This document shows, piece by piece, positions 15,010 through 26,200 of a stretch of DNA of 64,000 nucleotides. The first letter of the stretch is position 1; the number at the start of each line of letters is the position of its first letter. Source of the DNA: Ciona intestinalis (taxonomy: Eukaryota > Chordata > Ascidiacea > Phlebobranchia > Cionidae); contig NC_020173.2 of the NCBI RefSeq assembly GCF_000224145.3, forward strand, positions 1,541,435-1,605,434. Direction: 5' to 3'. The notes below the pieces were generated by a model. That model was not told where the DNA came from and ran no database searches. It saw only the letters and a list, made by a program, of their open reading frames with translations. Position numbers and translations under genes: made by a program.

Positions 15010-15456
15010 TTTTCCTACTTTCTTGTGTCTTGTGTAGAGTTAAAAAGTCCTTCTTTCAAGCTGAGCAGCGAAGAGTAAAAAAGACTGTTTGCAAATTTTG
15101 CACAAGTGCTGCTTCTTAGTAAAACGGATGAGAGGTAGTGTTAAAGGTGTAAAATTGAAGTGCGAAAACCAATATCATTTTGAGTTTAAGGTCCATAACA
15201 ATATTTTATATTTTAAACTTCTTAGAAACTGTTAAATTTGTGTTGAATATTAATGCCAAAATCTATCTATTTCCCAGGCAAACGATAACCAAATGTTTCT
15301 CCAATTTTCGGATTGCTTAGGGGAATCCCCGATAAGAAAAATTATACGAAGAACAGAAAACGTGAGAAGTCCGAAACAAAATCCATATAATAGATATATA
15401 CTGGACTAACTATAGTTCCTAGTTTTTGAAAGTTACGAGATACTAAACAAATAAAG
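15010..15456. promoter_or_regulatory. Presumed bidirectional promoter
   Basis: 447 bp between the start codons of the GTSF1-like gene (minus) and PDCD2 (plus). There are no repeats and no clear TATA box. Shared promoter function is inferred from head-to-head spacing. Confidence 0.4.
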
Positions 15457-18400
15457 ATGGAGTTGGGATTTGTAGAAGAGCCTGAAAATACATGGCGACT
15501 GCTGCGTTGTTACTTCCCCAGTAAAGTTGGTGGGAAGCCAGCGTGGTTGGATCCCGAACATTTACCTTCAGTAGATGACATGGAATGTGGGTGCTGCCAC
15601 AAACCGTTGGTGTTTCTACTTCAACTGTATTCCCCAAATGATGACAAGTTAGATTCTTTCCATCGGTAAGCATATAATTAATATAATGTGTCTTTTAATA
15701 TGCAGTGTTTGACACACGTACTAGTACACACACAGTGTAGGCCTTCTTTGGCAATAGCCTACGCTATATTGAATGAATAAACCAATGTAACTATCTTTAT
15801 CTTTATGTAGCTGGAAAACAGATGTTTCATACCTTGTTTCATACACCATGTGCTTCATTACAAGTTTCCACAGTATTTAACTTTGTAGGTGAATGTTTTT
15901 TTGGTGGGGTAATGCATAGGTGACAGTTTTGACAACCCATTAGTAACCACTTGGTGAGAGCAATTGCCGTTTAGTGTTTTGTCTAAGGACACATATGCGC
16001 AAACCCATTGAATCATTCTGTTGAAGTCGGGGCCAAGCATAAAAAAAACCAAAAATAACATATGCCCACAATTGTAGCAGCAACGAGCCTTGAACCTAAA
16101 ACCTTTAAGTTAGAGTGATATTAGCATAACATTTGATTTTCACATGTTTTAAAATACAATAACACAACTGTACATTACTGCTTTCTAATTCTGCAGCACA
16201 ATATTTGTCTTCTGCTGCACCAACGGGACATGCTACAGCAGTGAAAATGACGCTTTTCCTTTCAAAGTGTTTCGGTCCATGTTACCAAAAGAGAATGATT
16301 ATTACCCTGCTGATCCACCAGATTATGATGAACCAAATGCCATCAGGTTTTATGTGAAATCTTCTTATAACATTGGAACATGACATATTACTTTAGTTAT
16401 TTTATTACTCACAGTTATTAACTCATTTTTTTCAAGTTTTTAAAATAATATATGGGCTCATTTTTTTTCTACACAATGCCAAATTTTTAGAACTGTTCTA
16501 ATAATAAAAATGTTAAATATATGATATAGTAGGGTGGGGGAAGACGGGACACTTTAGTACGTAATACCTAAATAACCTGATCTTGTTTTAAACAATAACA
16601 GCAGTCTATCAGTTTCGTGAGGATATTATTTTATAATTCTTTGTATGTTCCTTCTGAACTACAAAATGGGACGAGAAAATAGAATGAATTGGTGTCCCAT
16701 CTTTCCCAACCCTACTATAATAATAATTTTGAATTTTCTTATGTAGGCTATAATATATTTTCTTTTCAGAGAATGTTCGCAGTTCACAAATTTGTGTGGG
16801 TTGTGTGGCAACCATGGTGTGAAGAAATGTTCGCGCTGTAGAGAAGTTCAATACTGTTCGAAAGATCATCAAGTTTTTCATTGGAAGTTATTACATAAGT
16901 ATCAATGCAGTAAACCAAAGGATGAAAATAATGAAGTTGAAATGGAAAAATCGATCCTGTTTTCAGGTGGTTTATCATACATAATGTTATATAGTGTGTC
17001 TGTATAAAAATATAATGTGTTTATATAAAAATACTGGGGTGATAGGTCAATGCTGAAAATACACAGTTTTATGCAGGTGTATGATCCTGTATAAAGAATA
17101 GAGTATGACAAACTCTAAAGCCCAAAATTTTTCACAATAAATTTTGCATGTTATAAATGAAAAATGTTATACACTCCTCATTGTTAAAATATAGTAGGGT
17201 GGGGAAGGAGGATACCATTAGTACATCATATCCAAGTATCCTGATCCTGTTTTAAACAATTAACTTTGTTTATGCTTTGTTTACTACCAAATGGGATGAG
17301 AAAATAGACTAAAAAAGGTGTCCCATATTACCCCACCCTATTATACATGTAAAAAATCATTAGAATTTGAAACCAGATGCATCATGTTATAGAAAAAGAA
17401 TTGGTGATTGAACCTGAGCCTACAGCACCCAAGAAGGAAAATACTGAAAGCGAATTTGAAAATTTAAAAAATCACATTCAATCTGGTGATTACACAGAAG
17501 AAGAACTTAATGATGCGGTCGCAAATGTCAAATCGGACAAAGCGTTTGAGAAGTTCCAAAAACAAATTGCTGTGGAGCCTGAACAAGTATGTATTCATTA
17601 TGGCTTTTTCAGATATTTTTATATATTTTATTTTTTGTATCAGATATTTTTTGTGACAATTTTTCAAATTTCAGACTAATCTATAGTTTTTTAGACTAAG
17701 AGTTTTTTGTAACAATTTGACCAAAATTCAGATTGACCAGAGAGTTAAGAGTTTCCGTAAGTGTTTTGCTTAGGAAAGGATCAGGTTTTGATCCTGGTAT
17801 CCTCTGTTTACAAGACACGAACTGACATTGTTTTTTAATATGGCTTGTTTGATTGATGCTGTTTGTATTAATTATTTGATTGACAGGTGATCAGATACCA
17901 GAGAGAAGGAAGCGTGTTATGGTGTTCAAGTGAGAATATTCCTAGTAAAATACCTTCGTGTGAATGTGGGGCACAACGGCAGTTTGAATTTCAGGTAATT
18001 TTACAGATAAATGATACAGCTGCTAGTTTAGGTTTATGAATAAATGTAACTTACTTTATCCTCGCGCGGCCGGAAATCGACAGTCGTTATAACACAAGTA
18101 TTCATACACCTCATGCCAGCTTATGAGTTACCAAGTATGTTACTTAGTGTGTGATTTTTCATTTTTTTATGTGTGCCTGATAATTAGGACAACCCATTAG
18201 TGACCACTGGGTTGGAGCAATTGTCATTAAGTTTCTTGCCCAAGGACACAGATGCCCACAATGATAGCAGCGACGAGCCTTGAATCCATTACCTTTGGGT
18301 TACAAGCAGGCGCGCTAACAAATTCTGTCTAAAAAAGCTTAAAGCTAACATAATGCTTTTAAATGCTTGCCAAGTACTCCATACCTAGTTGTATGCCATC

Positions 18401-18611
18401 TCCTAATATATTTATGTAGTTTGTTTTATGAAAATTTTGATTTCAGATCATGCCCCAATTACTAAACCACTTGAAAGTTGACCATTCTATTGAAGGTCCG
18501 ACCATTGACTGGGGTACAGTGGCCATATATACATGTCATGACGATTGTAATATTTCACCTTATATAAAGGAATACTGTTGGCTGCAACACTTTTCTAAAG
18601 AAGCGATTTAA
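15457..18611 (+). CDS. PDCD2: PDCD2, MYND-finger ribosomal-protein chaperone, 340 aa
   Basis: PDCD2 is an adaptor/chaperone for ribosomal protein uS5 (RPS2) in 40S subunit assembly. Exons 15,457-15,665; 16,197-16,346; 16,770-16,966; 17,393-17,586; 17,887-17,994; 18,447-18,611 (1,023 nt, all phases agree; human is 344 aa). The N-terminal TYPP/PDCD2 domain shows VELGF-like start MELGFVEEP, FPSKVGGKPAWL and CGCCHKPLVFLLQLYSP. The MYND zinc finger spans C129-C166 with CGLCGNHGVKKCSRC and YCSKDHQ. The C-terminal domain has FEKFQKQIAVEPEQ, CECGAQRQFEFQ, IMPQLLNHL and IDWGTVAIYTC. The exon 4 acceptor is TTATAG at 17,392, because the CCAG 18 bp upstream would bring a stop. Introns hold three MITE copies (two complete, one shorter) and two SINEs. 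Confidence 0.95.
15885..16115 (-). repeat. Diverged SINE copy in PDCD2 intron 1
   Basis: Reverse-oriented body: GACAACCCATTAGTAACCAC, GCAATTGCCGTTTAGTG, AAGGACACATATGC, then AGCAGCAACGAGCCTTGAAC. The head is poorly preserved. Confidence 0.6.
16525..16719 (+). mobile_element. MITE copy 2
   Basis: Full length with both terminal repeats, in intron 2 of PDCD2. Confidence 0.85.
17190..17344 (+). mobile_element. MITE copy 3, internally shorter
   Basis: Both ends are present, but about 40 bp of the interior are missing compared with the ~198-bp norm. It lies just before exon 4 of PDCD2. Confidence 0.75.
18033..18325 (-). repeat. SINE copy, nearly complete
   Basis: Reads tail to head: GTAACTTACTTTATCCTCGC, GACAGTCGTTATAACAC, CAACCCATTAGTGACCACTG, CTTGCCCAAGGACACAGATG, TTGAATCCATTACCTTTGGG. 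In PDCD2 intron 5. Confidence 0.8.
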
Positions 18612-18633
18612 AAGTGTTCCAAAATTGATTTTT

Positions 18634-18639
18634 AATAAA
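18634..18639 (+). promoter_or_regulatory. PDCD2 polyadenylation signal
   Basis: AATAAA 23 nt after the stop codon. Confidence 0.65.
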
Positions 18640-18704
18640 AACTGTTAAAGGGTGTGTATTACACAATGATATGCTGCAGACGCATTGGTGCAAATATATT
18701 TATA

Positions 18705-18880
18705 TATAGTAGAAAGGGGAGGAGATGGGACACCTCTTCATTCAATTCCATTAGAACCTTCGAAGAATTATAAAACTGTATCCTCAAGACTTCCATAGAT
18801 CGTTGTTAATTGTTTAAAACAAGATATTTGGATATTGTGTGCCAATAAAAGTGTCTCGTCTTCCCCTAACCCACTATATA
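18705..18880 (-). mobile_element. MITE copy 4
   Basis: Both ends present; left end TATAGTAGAAAGGGGAGGAG somewhat diverged. Confidence 0.8.
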
Positions 18881-18889
18881 TAAAGATAA

Positions 18890-18985
18890 GGTTGAATGAA
18901 TAAACAGAACTTATTTATACTCGCAACGATAGTTGTTTTTACACGTGTGTTCTGTTTCACACACCTCGTGCTTGCTTCTAAAAGG
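18890..18985 (-). repeat. SINE tail fragment
   Basis: GAATGAATAAACAGAACTTA, TTATACTCGC, GTGTTCTGTTTCACACACCT; no head or body. Confidence 0.55.
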
Positions 18986-19125
18986 ATGATTTTTTAAATT
19001 TATGGTTTACAATTGAAACAACCCATAAAGAAAGACTGTTTGGAGCAAGGTACGTGTGTGTTATACAACTGTATTTAAATGATGTCCTTTGACCCGATTT
19101 TCGTTTATAATATATGTCTTCAACA

Positions 19126-19290
19126 TATAGTAGGTAGGGACACATTAAACTCCATTTTCTCGTCCCATTCAGTAGAAAACAAAGAACATTTAAAGAGTTA
19201 TAAAACTACATCTTCACAACTACTATAGAATAGACCGTTGTTAATTGTGTAAACCACGATCAGAATAATCGGATAATATGTGCTGAAGAA
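19126..19290 (-). mobile_element. MITE copy 5, right end missing
   Basis: The interior blocks GTAGAAAACAAAGAACATTT and TGTTAATTGTGTAAACCACG are clear, but the terminal repeat beyond GTGCTGAAG is gone. Confidence 0.65.
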
Positions 19291-19621
19291 ATCCGTTGTC
19301 AAATGACGTCTCAGAGAAAAACATTATTATTGATGTTGTTGCATAAATAAAACGTCAAATGCGCAGCATATGTGTATGCGTGGCGAAGTTTTAAAACGTA
19401 AAACAACGGAGTTCATATTAAAATGGTTGCCAAATTTTTCCGCGAATTATTAAGACGGAATTTAGTTTCGTCAGTTGACATGACAAAACGTATGCAAGTG
19501 CGTCGATGACATTTGTATTGATTAAACGACTCAAATGTATATCAGCTATCTGCTATTGCATTTATTACAACACAAACTTCACAGTACAATTTAAACGTAA
19601 TATTTTTACATTTTTAAATGA

Positions 19622-19815
19622 TATAGTGGGTCGGGGGAAGATGAGACACTTTTTTTATTCTATTTCCCGTCCCAATTAGTAGTAAACAAAAATTAATCAA
19701 AGAATTATGAAACCTTTTCCTTAGGACTCCCATAGACCGTTGTTAATTGTTTAAAACTCGTTCAGGATATTTGGATATTATGTGCTAAAGGTGTCCCATC
19801 TTTCCCTAAATCATA
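19622..19815 (-). mobile_element. MITE copy 6
   Basis: Both ends recognisable, the right one degraded (CCCATCTTTCCCTAAATCAT). It lies about 60 bp past the stop codon of the membrane-protein gene and may provide its 3' end. Confidence 0.75.
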
Positions 19816-19876
19816 CAAAAAAATAAAAACTTTTTTTCTTACATTTTTTAAATTATAAAACAAAGGAACAAAAAAC

Positions 19877-20908
19877 TTAAGCATGCGTTACAGGGATTTG
19901 TGACGTAACAGTTTCTTTAACTGTATTCTCCTCCGTCGGCTTCGTACTTTTCCACCACGGAAACATGATAGATTTCCAGTTGTTGAAAGAAGCTACGAGG
20001 CAGACTGTGTTCACGATAGCGTTCAAGTCGTTCAGTACCAAGTTATGCAAAAATACTGTATTGTAACCGTTAATTACTTCGCTGGCAAACTGTACCAATA
20101 TGTCCAGTATATCAGAAGTAAACCAAATGCATGCGATAATCAGAGATCGGCGAATTAGCTTATCAATTCCACTCGTTAAATTAGACAATGCCTCATTCCC
20201 GCTTTTGCTGCGAAGTGATCTTCGTTTTTCGGAATTTTGTTTCCACAGAGGATACACAAACAGACAGAGAAGAGTGCTCTGTACTAGTGTACACCCGACC
20301 AACCACGAAATCATTTCTGCCAGCCTAGCGGAGATTGCACTCCAGTACCATGTAAGTACGATTTGTGCCACAATATTGACAAGGATAAAAACCAATGAGA
20401 CAATACTGAGTATGAGAAGAGGGCTGTTTTTACGATGCAGGCGTCGAAGTGGTCCAGTGTAAAACAACCGTTGTCTCAGCCACATAAAAGCGTACCCCAG
20501 TACAATTTTTGTACCGAATACGAACTTGATTACCAATATGAGAGTAGCGGGCCTTGTCTTTGCGAAAATAATGAATTGCTGTACAGTGAAGAACACGACG
20601 CATAGAACCGCCATGAAGAAGCAAAGAACTAACATAGGTATCTTATAAATACTCCTCGACTTTGAAGCCGTTCCATCGCCATAGCCTTTCTGAGTTTTTG
20701 ACTCATTTTTCTGACCAACTTTTAGTGGTCTAAAAACAACATAATACACTACAACGACGAACAGGTAAACTGCTACAGCAAATAACAGAACGATGATAGC
20801 ATATAGAATCCATTGTGCCCCTCGTGGTCTCAACTTAAAAAACTCCGTGTTGTTTCCCGGCACTTGCAAGGTACTGCTCTCTGTATATAACGGTGATAGC
20901 GTAGACAT
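19877..20908 (-). CDS. Intronless seven-pass membrane protein, 343 aa, unknown family
   Basis: One uninterrupted frame of 1,032 nt in a window where the other genes have 3 to 63 exons. A short N-terminus with an N-glycosylation site (NNTE, about residues 19-22) is followed by seven hydrophobic segments at about 34-59, 90-116, 121-143, 162-190, 197-223, 254-278 and 285-308. A hydrophilic Ser/Thr-rich C-tail ends the protein. The loop between segments 5 and 6 is long and basic (KQNSEKRRSLRSKSG), as in G-protein-coupled receptors, and segment 6 has ACIWFTSD. There is no DRY and no NPxxY, so class A membership is not supported. The lack of introns suggests either a retrocopy or a lineage-specific receptor-like family. 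It is on the same strand as RANBP2 and 945 bp downstream of it. I do not recognise the family. Confidence 0.75.
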   Translation of the reverse strand: MSTLSPLYTESSTLQVPGNNTEFFKLRPRGAQWILYAIIVLLFAVAVYLFVVVVYYVVFRPLKVGQKNESKTQKGYGDGTASKSRSIYKIPMLVLCFFMAVLCVVFFTVQQFIIFAKTRPATLILVIKFVFGTKIVLGYAFMWLRQRLFYTGPLRRLHRKNSPLLILSIVSLVFILVNIVAQIVLTWYWSAISARLAEMISWLVGCTLVQSTLLCLFVYPLWKQNSEKRRSLRSKSGNEALSNLTSGIDKLIRRSLIIACIWFTSDILDILVQFASEVINGYNTVFLHNLVLNDLNAIVNTVCLVASFNNWKSIMFPWWKSTKPTEENTVKETVTSQIPVTHA

Positions 20909-21344
20909 ATTGCTGGCTTACTGAAGCTTAGTATATTCTGATGCTATGTCGTACAAGAAATTGAAGCGTCACGGCACGAAGCTTTAATAATAATATTAAT
21001 AACAATGACGCGCACGCATAAGAGTTAAGTGCTACACACACGACTCAATTGGGGAATAGGCCACAGGCGCAGGCGTGTGCAAAGTAGTTTGAGCCACTCA
21101 ATATATTGCGTAATTGCGCATGTGATACAAACATAACAGCCCATTTAAGCTACAATTGTCTCCATCTGCATATGTTGATGTTGAATGACTGAATACGGTT
21201 TTATTTTTAAAACGAAACGTATAAAATGAATTGATTTTTTCACAGATTCGGGCTTCTGTTTTTATTGAAACCAGAAAATTCATGTTTTATAAAGCTAAAT
21301 TATGTGCCAATATTGCATCACACGGCACTTAATTAAATCGTATA

Positions 21345-21566
21345 TATAGTAGAGTGTGGGGAGATGGGACACGCTTTCATTCTGTTTTCTCGTCCTATTC
21401 GGTACAAAACAAAGAATTATAAAACCACATTTCTCACGACTTCTATAGACCGTTGTTATTGTTTAAAAAATTTATTTTGGATATTATGTGCTAAAGGTGT
21501 CCCACCATACCCATTTTGGATATTATGTGCTAAAGGTGTCCCACCATACCCACAGCATTATATATA
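21345..21566 (-). mobile_element. MITE copy 7 with duplicated right end
   Basis: The block CATTTTGGATATTATGTGC..AAGGTGTCCCACCATACCC occurs twice in tandem, lengthening the element to ~222 bp. Confidence 0.75.
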
Positions 21567-21696
21567 GAAATTGCTCATATTTACGTTATAAATGCCAATT
21601 CTCCCATGACATATCTTCTACCACGCCTTGTCACGATGCAGGCCAGTTATATCCAATCAAACACGGACGAAAATAAACCAAACTACAGAATATCGT

Positions 21697-21702
21697 TTTA
21701 TT
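21697..21702 (-). promoter_or_regulatory. RANBP2 polyadenylation signal
   Basis: Minus-strand AATAAA about 150 nt after the stop codon. Confidence 0.6.
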
Positions 21703-21852
21703 TCAATACGGTAATCATGAATCGGTTAAACTCAATTGACGAAGCGATTTCTGTTGATTAAAAGCCGTTGGCAATGTCTGGTGACGTCACAGCCTATGAC
21801 GTCACGGGGAAAGCACCTCAGTTTAATGTTAGTTGAATACCAGTTACCAATT

Positions 21853-23240
21853 TTAGCTACCGTGTCGACAGGTGTCCCAGATCTCTTTGAATTGGTTGGC
21901 GATCTGTGGCGTCTTAAACTTGACGGAGAGTTTTTCAACCTCAGCTTCGCCGTCTGTAATACGACGTGATTAAGTTAAGACAGTTGTTCGTGTTGATATG
22001 GCGGGGCAATGACGGTCGTTATAAAATTCGCAACGTCTTTCTTAATAAATGCTAGCTAAATAAACCGCCACATGATCTCTTAGGCCAGAAATTTGAAAAC
22101 TGCAATCGTCAGATACTACCTCAGAAATCATCTTGCGCTTCGGCAAGATCCGCTAGTGAAGTGGGCGGCTGTCTAAGCGACGGAAAACTTGTCGCAAAAA
22201 AAAGATACAGCAAATACAGCATGTACTGTACAAACCTTTAAGTTTTGCTTTATGGTAGTAATACAATTAAAGAATGAATGAATGAATGTAACTTACTTTA
22301 TCCTCGCGTGGCCGAAAAACGACAGTCGTTATTACACGGGTGTTCACACACCTCGTGCCAGCTTACGAGTTACCATGTATGTTACTTTTTTATGCATGGC
22401 TGATAATTTGGACAACCCATTAGTGACCACTGGATTGGAGCAACTGTCGTTAAAGGTTATTGTTTGAACTAACCTGATTTATTGTTGGCGACATACATCC
22501 ACGATTTGTCGGAGTTCGGCAGCAAGTTCATATCCTTGGTTATTAGATGGTTGGCACACACTTTAAAAACCTTGAAAACAAGTCTACAAAGTTACAAGTT
22601 AAAAAAAAGTTTGAACCTTGAAAAATGTCTACAAAGTCGGAAGTAAATGTGTGCAAAAACATTTTAAGTTGGAAAAAAGTATTCTTGTTGTCAGGTTAAA
22701 AACAGATGTGCTATAAAATATAACTAATTTAGTATACCTACACAATAAATACAATAATTTATAACAAAAATTTATTTACTTTAATAAAAATCTTAAAATA
22801 CAAACAAATATACAGACAAATTTAGAACCTGATAAAAAAGAATAAAAAATCTGATAAAATTGAAAACAAAATCAAATTTGAAAACCTGTTCCCTGCGCAT
22901 CACTACACGATGCAGGTTCATCCCTTTATGGAAGAGAATTTTCAGTTCACCAAGTCCGCGTTCTTTCCAGTTTGATATAGAGTTGTCGAAACGAAACATT
23001 TTGCATCTTTCTTTAAAGAGGATCTAAGAAAATTTTTTTGACCACTTATGTAATTCATTGGACATAAAAAATACAAAAAAAGAAAACTTTCTCCAACCTC
23101 TTCCTCTTCTTCTCCTGTCTTCATTTCAATGAGAGGAGGAAGTTCTGCTACTACAGGTTTATAATCCGGATTAAAAGCTTCCGGATCAGCATCCGGACTT
23201 TGTGAGGCTCCAGTGAAGAGCATCGACTGTGCTGCTGTTA
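21853..23240 (-). CDS. RANBP2: RANBP2 exons 60-63: Ran-binding domain 5 and C-terminus
   Basis: Exons 23,240-23,098; 23,023-22,886; 22,570-22,474; 21,953-21,853. [26 protein letters not shown]^[37 protein letters not shown]^[18 protein letters not shown]^[24 protein letters not shown], ending WDTCRHGS-stop. ILFKER and DGEAEVEKL make it the counterpart of human RBD4, the one that precedes the human cyclophilin domain. Here the gene simply ends. Confidence 0.92.
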
Positions 23241-26200
23241 CTGTGAACTGTGTGGAAAGTGAATTTAAAAAAAAATTTAATTTATTTTTATTATCCTTGC
23301 ATGGCAGGAAAAAAACAGTTGTCATAATTTATATGTTTTGTTTTATAGACGCTTTAAAGTTACCATATATGTAACTTCACAGGTTTTTTTCTGTATGGAT
23401 GACAATGTAACAACTGATTTGGGACTGCCTGGAGCAATGTCTGTTAAATGTTGTCCTAAAGATATAGTNNNNNNNNNNNNNNNNNNNNNNNNNNNNNNNN
23501 NNNNNNNNNNNNNNNNNNTTAAACTGTTTCCGTACAACTCCGATAGACCATTGTTAATTATTTAAAACACGATCGGTATATTTGAATATTATTTGTTAAG
23601 GTGTCCCATCTTCTCCCACCCCACTATATATATGTTTTGTACAAATTGGTAAATTAATGCATTTCTTACACAATGAGAGCAAAGAATTAAATTGTCTCAT
23701 GTTGTTCAGTTATAACCAAAGATAAAACATACAAAAATAGCATTTAAGTCTTATAATCACCCACATTGGGTATTTTTACCACCTTAAAAATATTTATAAT
23801 AAATAAAAAAAGAAATAGGAAATAGAAAAAAGGCATTTATGCAGAACATAAATGCACATGATTGGGAAGTGGCATCACTAAGATATAGTAGGGTGGGAGA
23901 AGATGGGACACTTTAGCACATAATATCCAAATATACTGATTGTGTTTTTAATAATTAACAATGGTCTATCGGAGTTGTAAGGAAACAGTTTTAAATTAAT
24001 TTGAATTTTTTTTACCACCAAATGGAATGAGAAAATTCTATTTCTATTCTATTTTTATTATTTCTAAAACCGAACATTTCAAACTACCTTCTAGATCTGG
24101 GTTATCTTCATACAGAAAGAAACATGGTGGGAGTTGTAGCTTTCGTGATCGTTCTAGTTGACTCTGGGTTGGCACCGCCTCCCAAACAAAAATAACATCA
24201 TCATCTTTTTCAGAATCTTTTTCATCATTTGTGTCCGTTTCGACAAGTTCTACTGGTTTTGCATCTGTGAAAATTTGATTGGTTCATTTGAATTTTATTT
24301 GGGCTGTGATTGGCTGGTTAAATTTGGTGTTTAAATTTGATTGGACAGTTGGAATAGTTGCTGTGCTGTGATTGGTTGGTTTAAATTGTATTAACTGGTT
24401 AATTTAAACGCCACCAGGATAATAATTGATAAATATTAAGTGATTACTCTGAAAATATAGATAAAATTTACAATATTTCAGTGTGCATGTGTGTGTGTAT
24501 TCATATGGCAAATATATTTAACAGCCACACTTATTACTAACGCACTTTTCACACGTTTTAACCATATCAGATGTTTAAAGATTGTTTTTATCGTTGATTT
24601 CCCTCTCTATATTGTAAAATGATATGATCTTCATTTTTAACCATGTGCTTACGAGTTACCACACTTTTAACTTTTGTGCATGATTTTTGCTTTGATATGG
24701 TTATGATTTGGACAACCCATTAGTAACTGCTGGGTTGGAGCAATGTCCGTTAAGTGTTTTGCCTAAGGACACATACGTGATCAGTGTTAGTATCGCCGGC
24801 GAGCATTGAACCGGGAACACTTTGGTTCCGATGCAGGCGCCTAAACCACTGAGCCACGGAGCAGAACAAATTATATAACTATACATGTAACAAGAACACA
24901 AGAAAATAGAATTCTTACCCTTTTCAACTTTTTTAGTTTCCTTTTCACCAACATTGGTGTCTACTCCATTTTGATCATTATCTGCTGTTGCCATGTCAAA
25001 CTGAAATTTTGAGGAGTGTTGACCAATTATTGTGTTTTGTTCTTTTTGTTGACTGGCATCATTGTTTCCAGTTGAAGGTTGCACAACACCAAATAAGGAT
25101 TTGCTAGCCGCTGGCTTTTGCATCTGAATTTGAATAAAAATAAAAACTTTAGTAATTGAAAAGTTTTAAGTAAATTGTTTTTAACATTTTTCTACAATTG
25201 CTTTCATCATAATCACTCATATAAAATAGAAACGAATGTTTTAATTTTTAAAAAATACAATTTTGCTGTGTAGACAGTCATAATACAGGAAAAGTTATTG
25301 TTTAATGTTTCAAATACAATATACTTTGGCACCTCTTTGTATAAACATTTAACGACAGTGCAAAAACTGCTTTGTGTTTAAACTGGTGTAAAAACACATA
25401 CATTAACCCTGTTCCAAAGTTATGATAGCAAAACCTATAACATATTAATATATTCTAAAAATGAACCTACCACAGCAGGGGCAATTTGGAACGGTGGGGC
25501 ACTTGTGGCCGGTGTGCTTGTGCTGCCAAAGTTAAAAGATATTGAGCTTGCATCAAATGTGAACTTTGTTGTTGGTGCTGCTGGTTGTGTCTTTGGTGTG
25601 CCTGGTTGTGATGTCATAATAGAGGTTATGACGTAATAAGGAGATGTCAACAAAAAATATTGCGTTTTTATTTTTTAGTAATTTTTTGGGGAATTTTTTT
25701 ACCTGTAAGGATACTGGTACAGCATAATAACAGTTAAGCGTACAAGCATAATAACAGTTAAGTGTACAAGCATAATAACAGTTAAGTGTACAAGCATATT
25801 AACAGTTAAGTGTGCTGTTTAAACGCCGCAATTATTTCAAATAAAAGCAAACCATTGTTGAAAGTCTGTCTTATTAAATACATAAATTGGGCGTAAAAAA
25901 CTTTGTCCAAAATCTTCTAACAGCATGCCACACTGTAGGACTTCACCCAAACAGAATCAAATTAGAAAAAAAAATTTTTACTTTAAACTGACCTTAAAAC
26001 CTTTTTTTGCCAGTACAGGTTTATCAATTTCTACATTCGGTAAAGTGACAGCAAAATAAAAAATGTAAATTTTTCTTTTAAACTTAATTTATATCTTTTT
26101 ATTTGCCAGTAAAGATTTATTATTTAAAAAAATTAAAAAGGACCATCAACATACCGAACACAATGTCACTGAAAAGTGGTTTGTTTTTGTTTCCAAACGG

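Larger units (their letters stand above)
18640..19876. other. Convergent intergenic region, three MITEs and a SINE tail
   Basis: Between the 3' ends of PDCD2 and the intronless membrane-protein gene. It contains MITE copies 4, 5 and 6 and a SINE tail. The residue at about 19,300-19,620 is plain, somewhat GC-richer DNA in which no gene was seen. Confidence 0.6.
20909..21852. other. Intergenic, one MITE, RANBP2 3' end
   Basis: Holds the upstream region of the intronless gene (GC-richer near 21,000-21,080), MITE copy 7 and the RANBP2 3' UTR. No further gene was seen. Confidence 0.55.

Noticed and set aside
15457-18611. PDCD2 exon 4 starting at CCAG near 17,375
   Set aside because: That junction brings an in-frame stop; the TTATAG acceptor 18 bp further restores the family match.
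20909-21852. A cyclophilin domain downstream of the last RANBP2 RBD
   Set aside because: No frame shows cyclophilin signatures such as FHRVIP or the GQNTNGSQF type, and a polyadenylation signal follows the stop.
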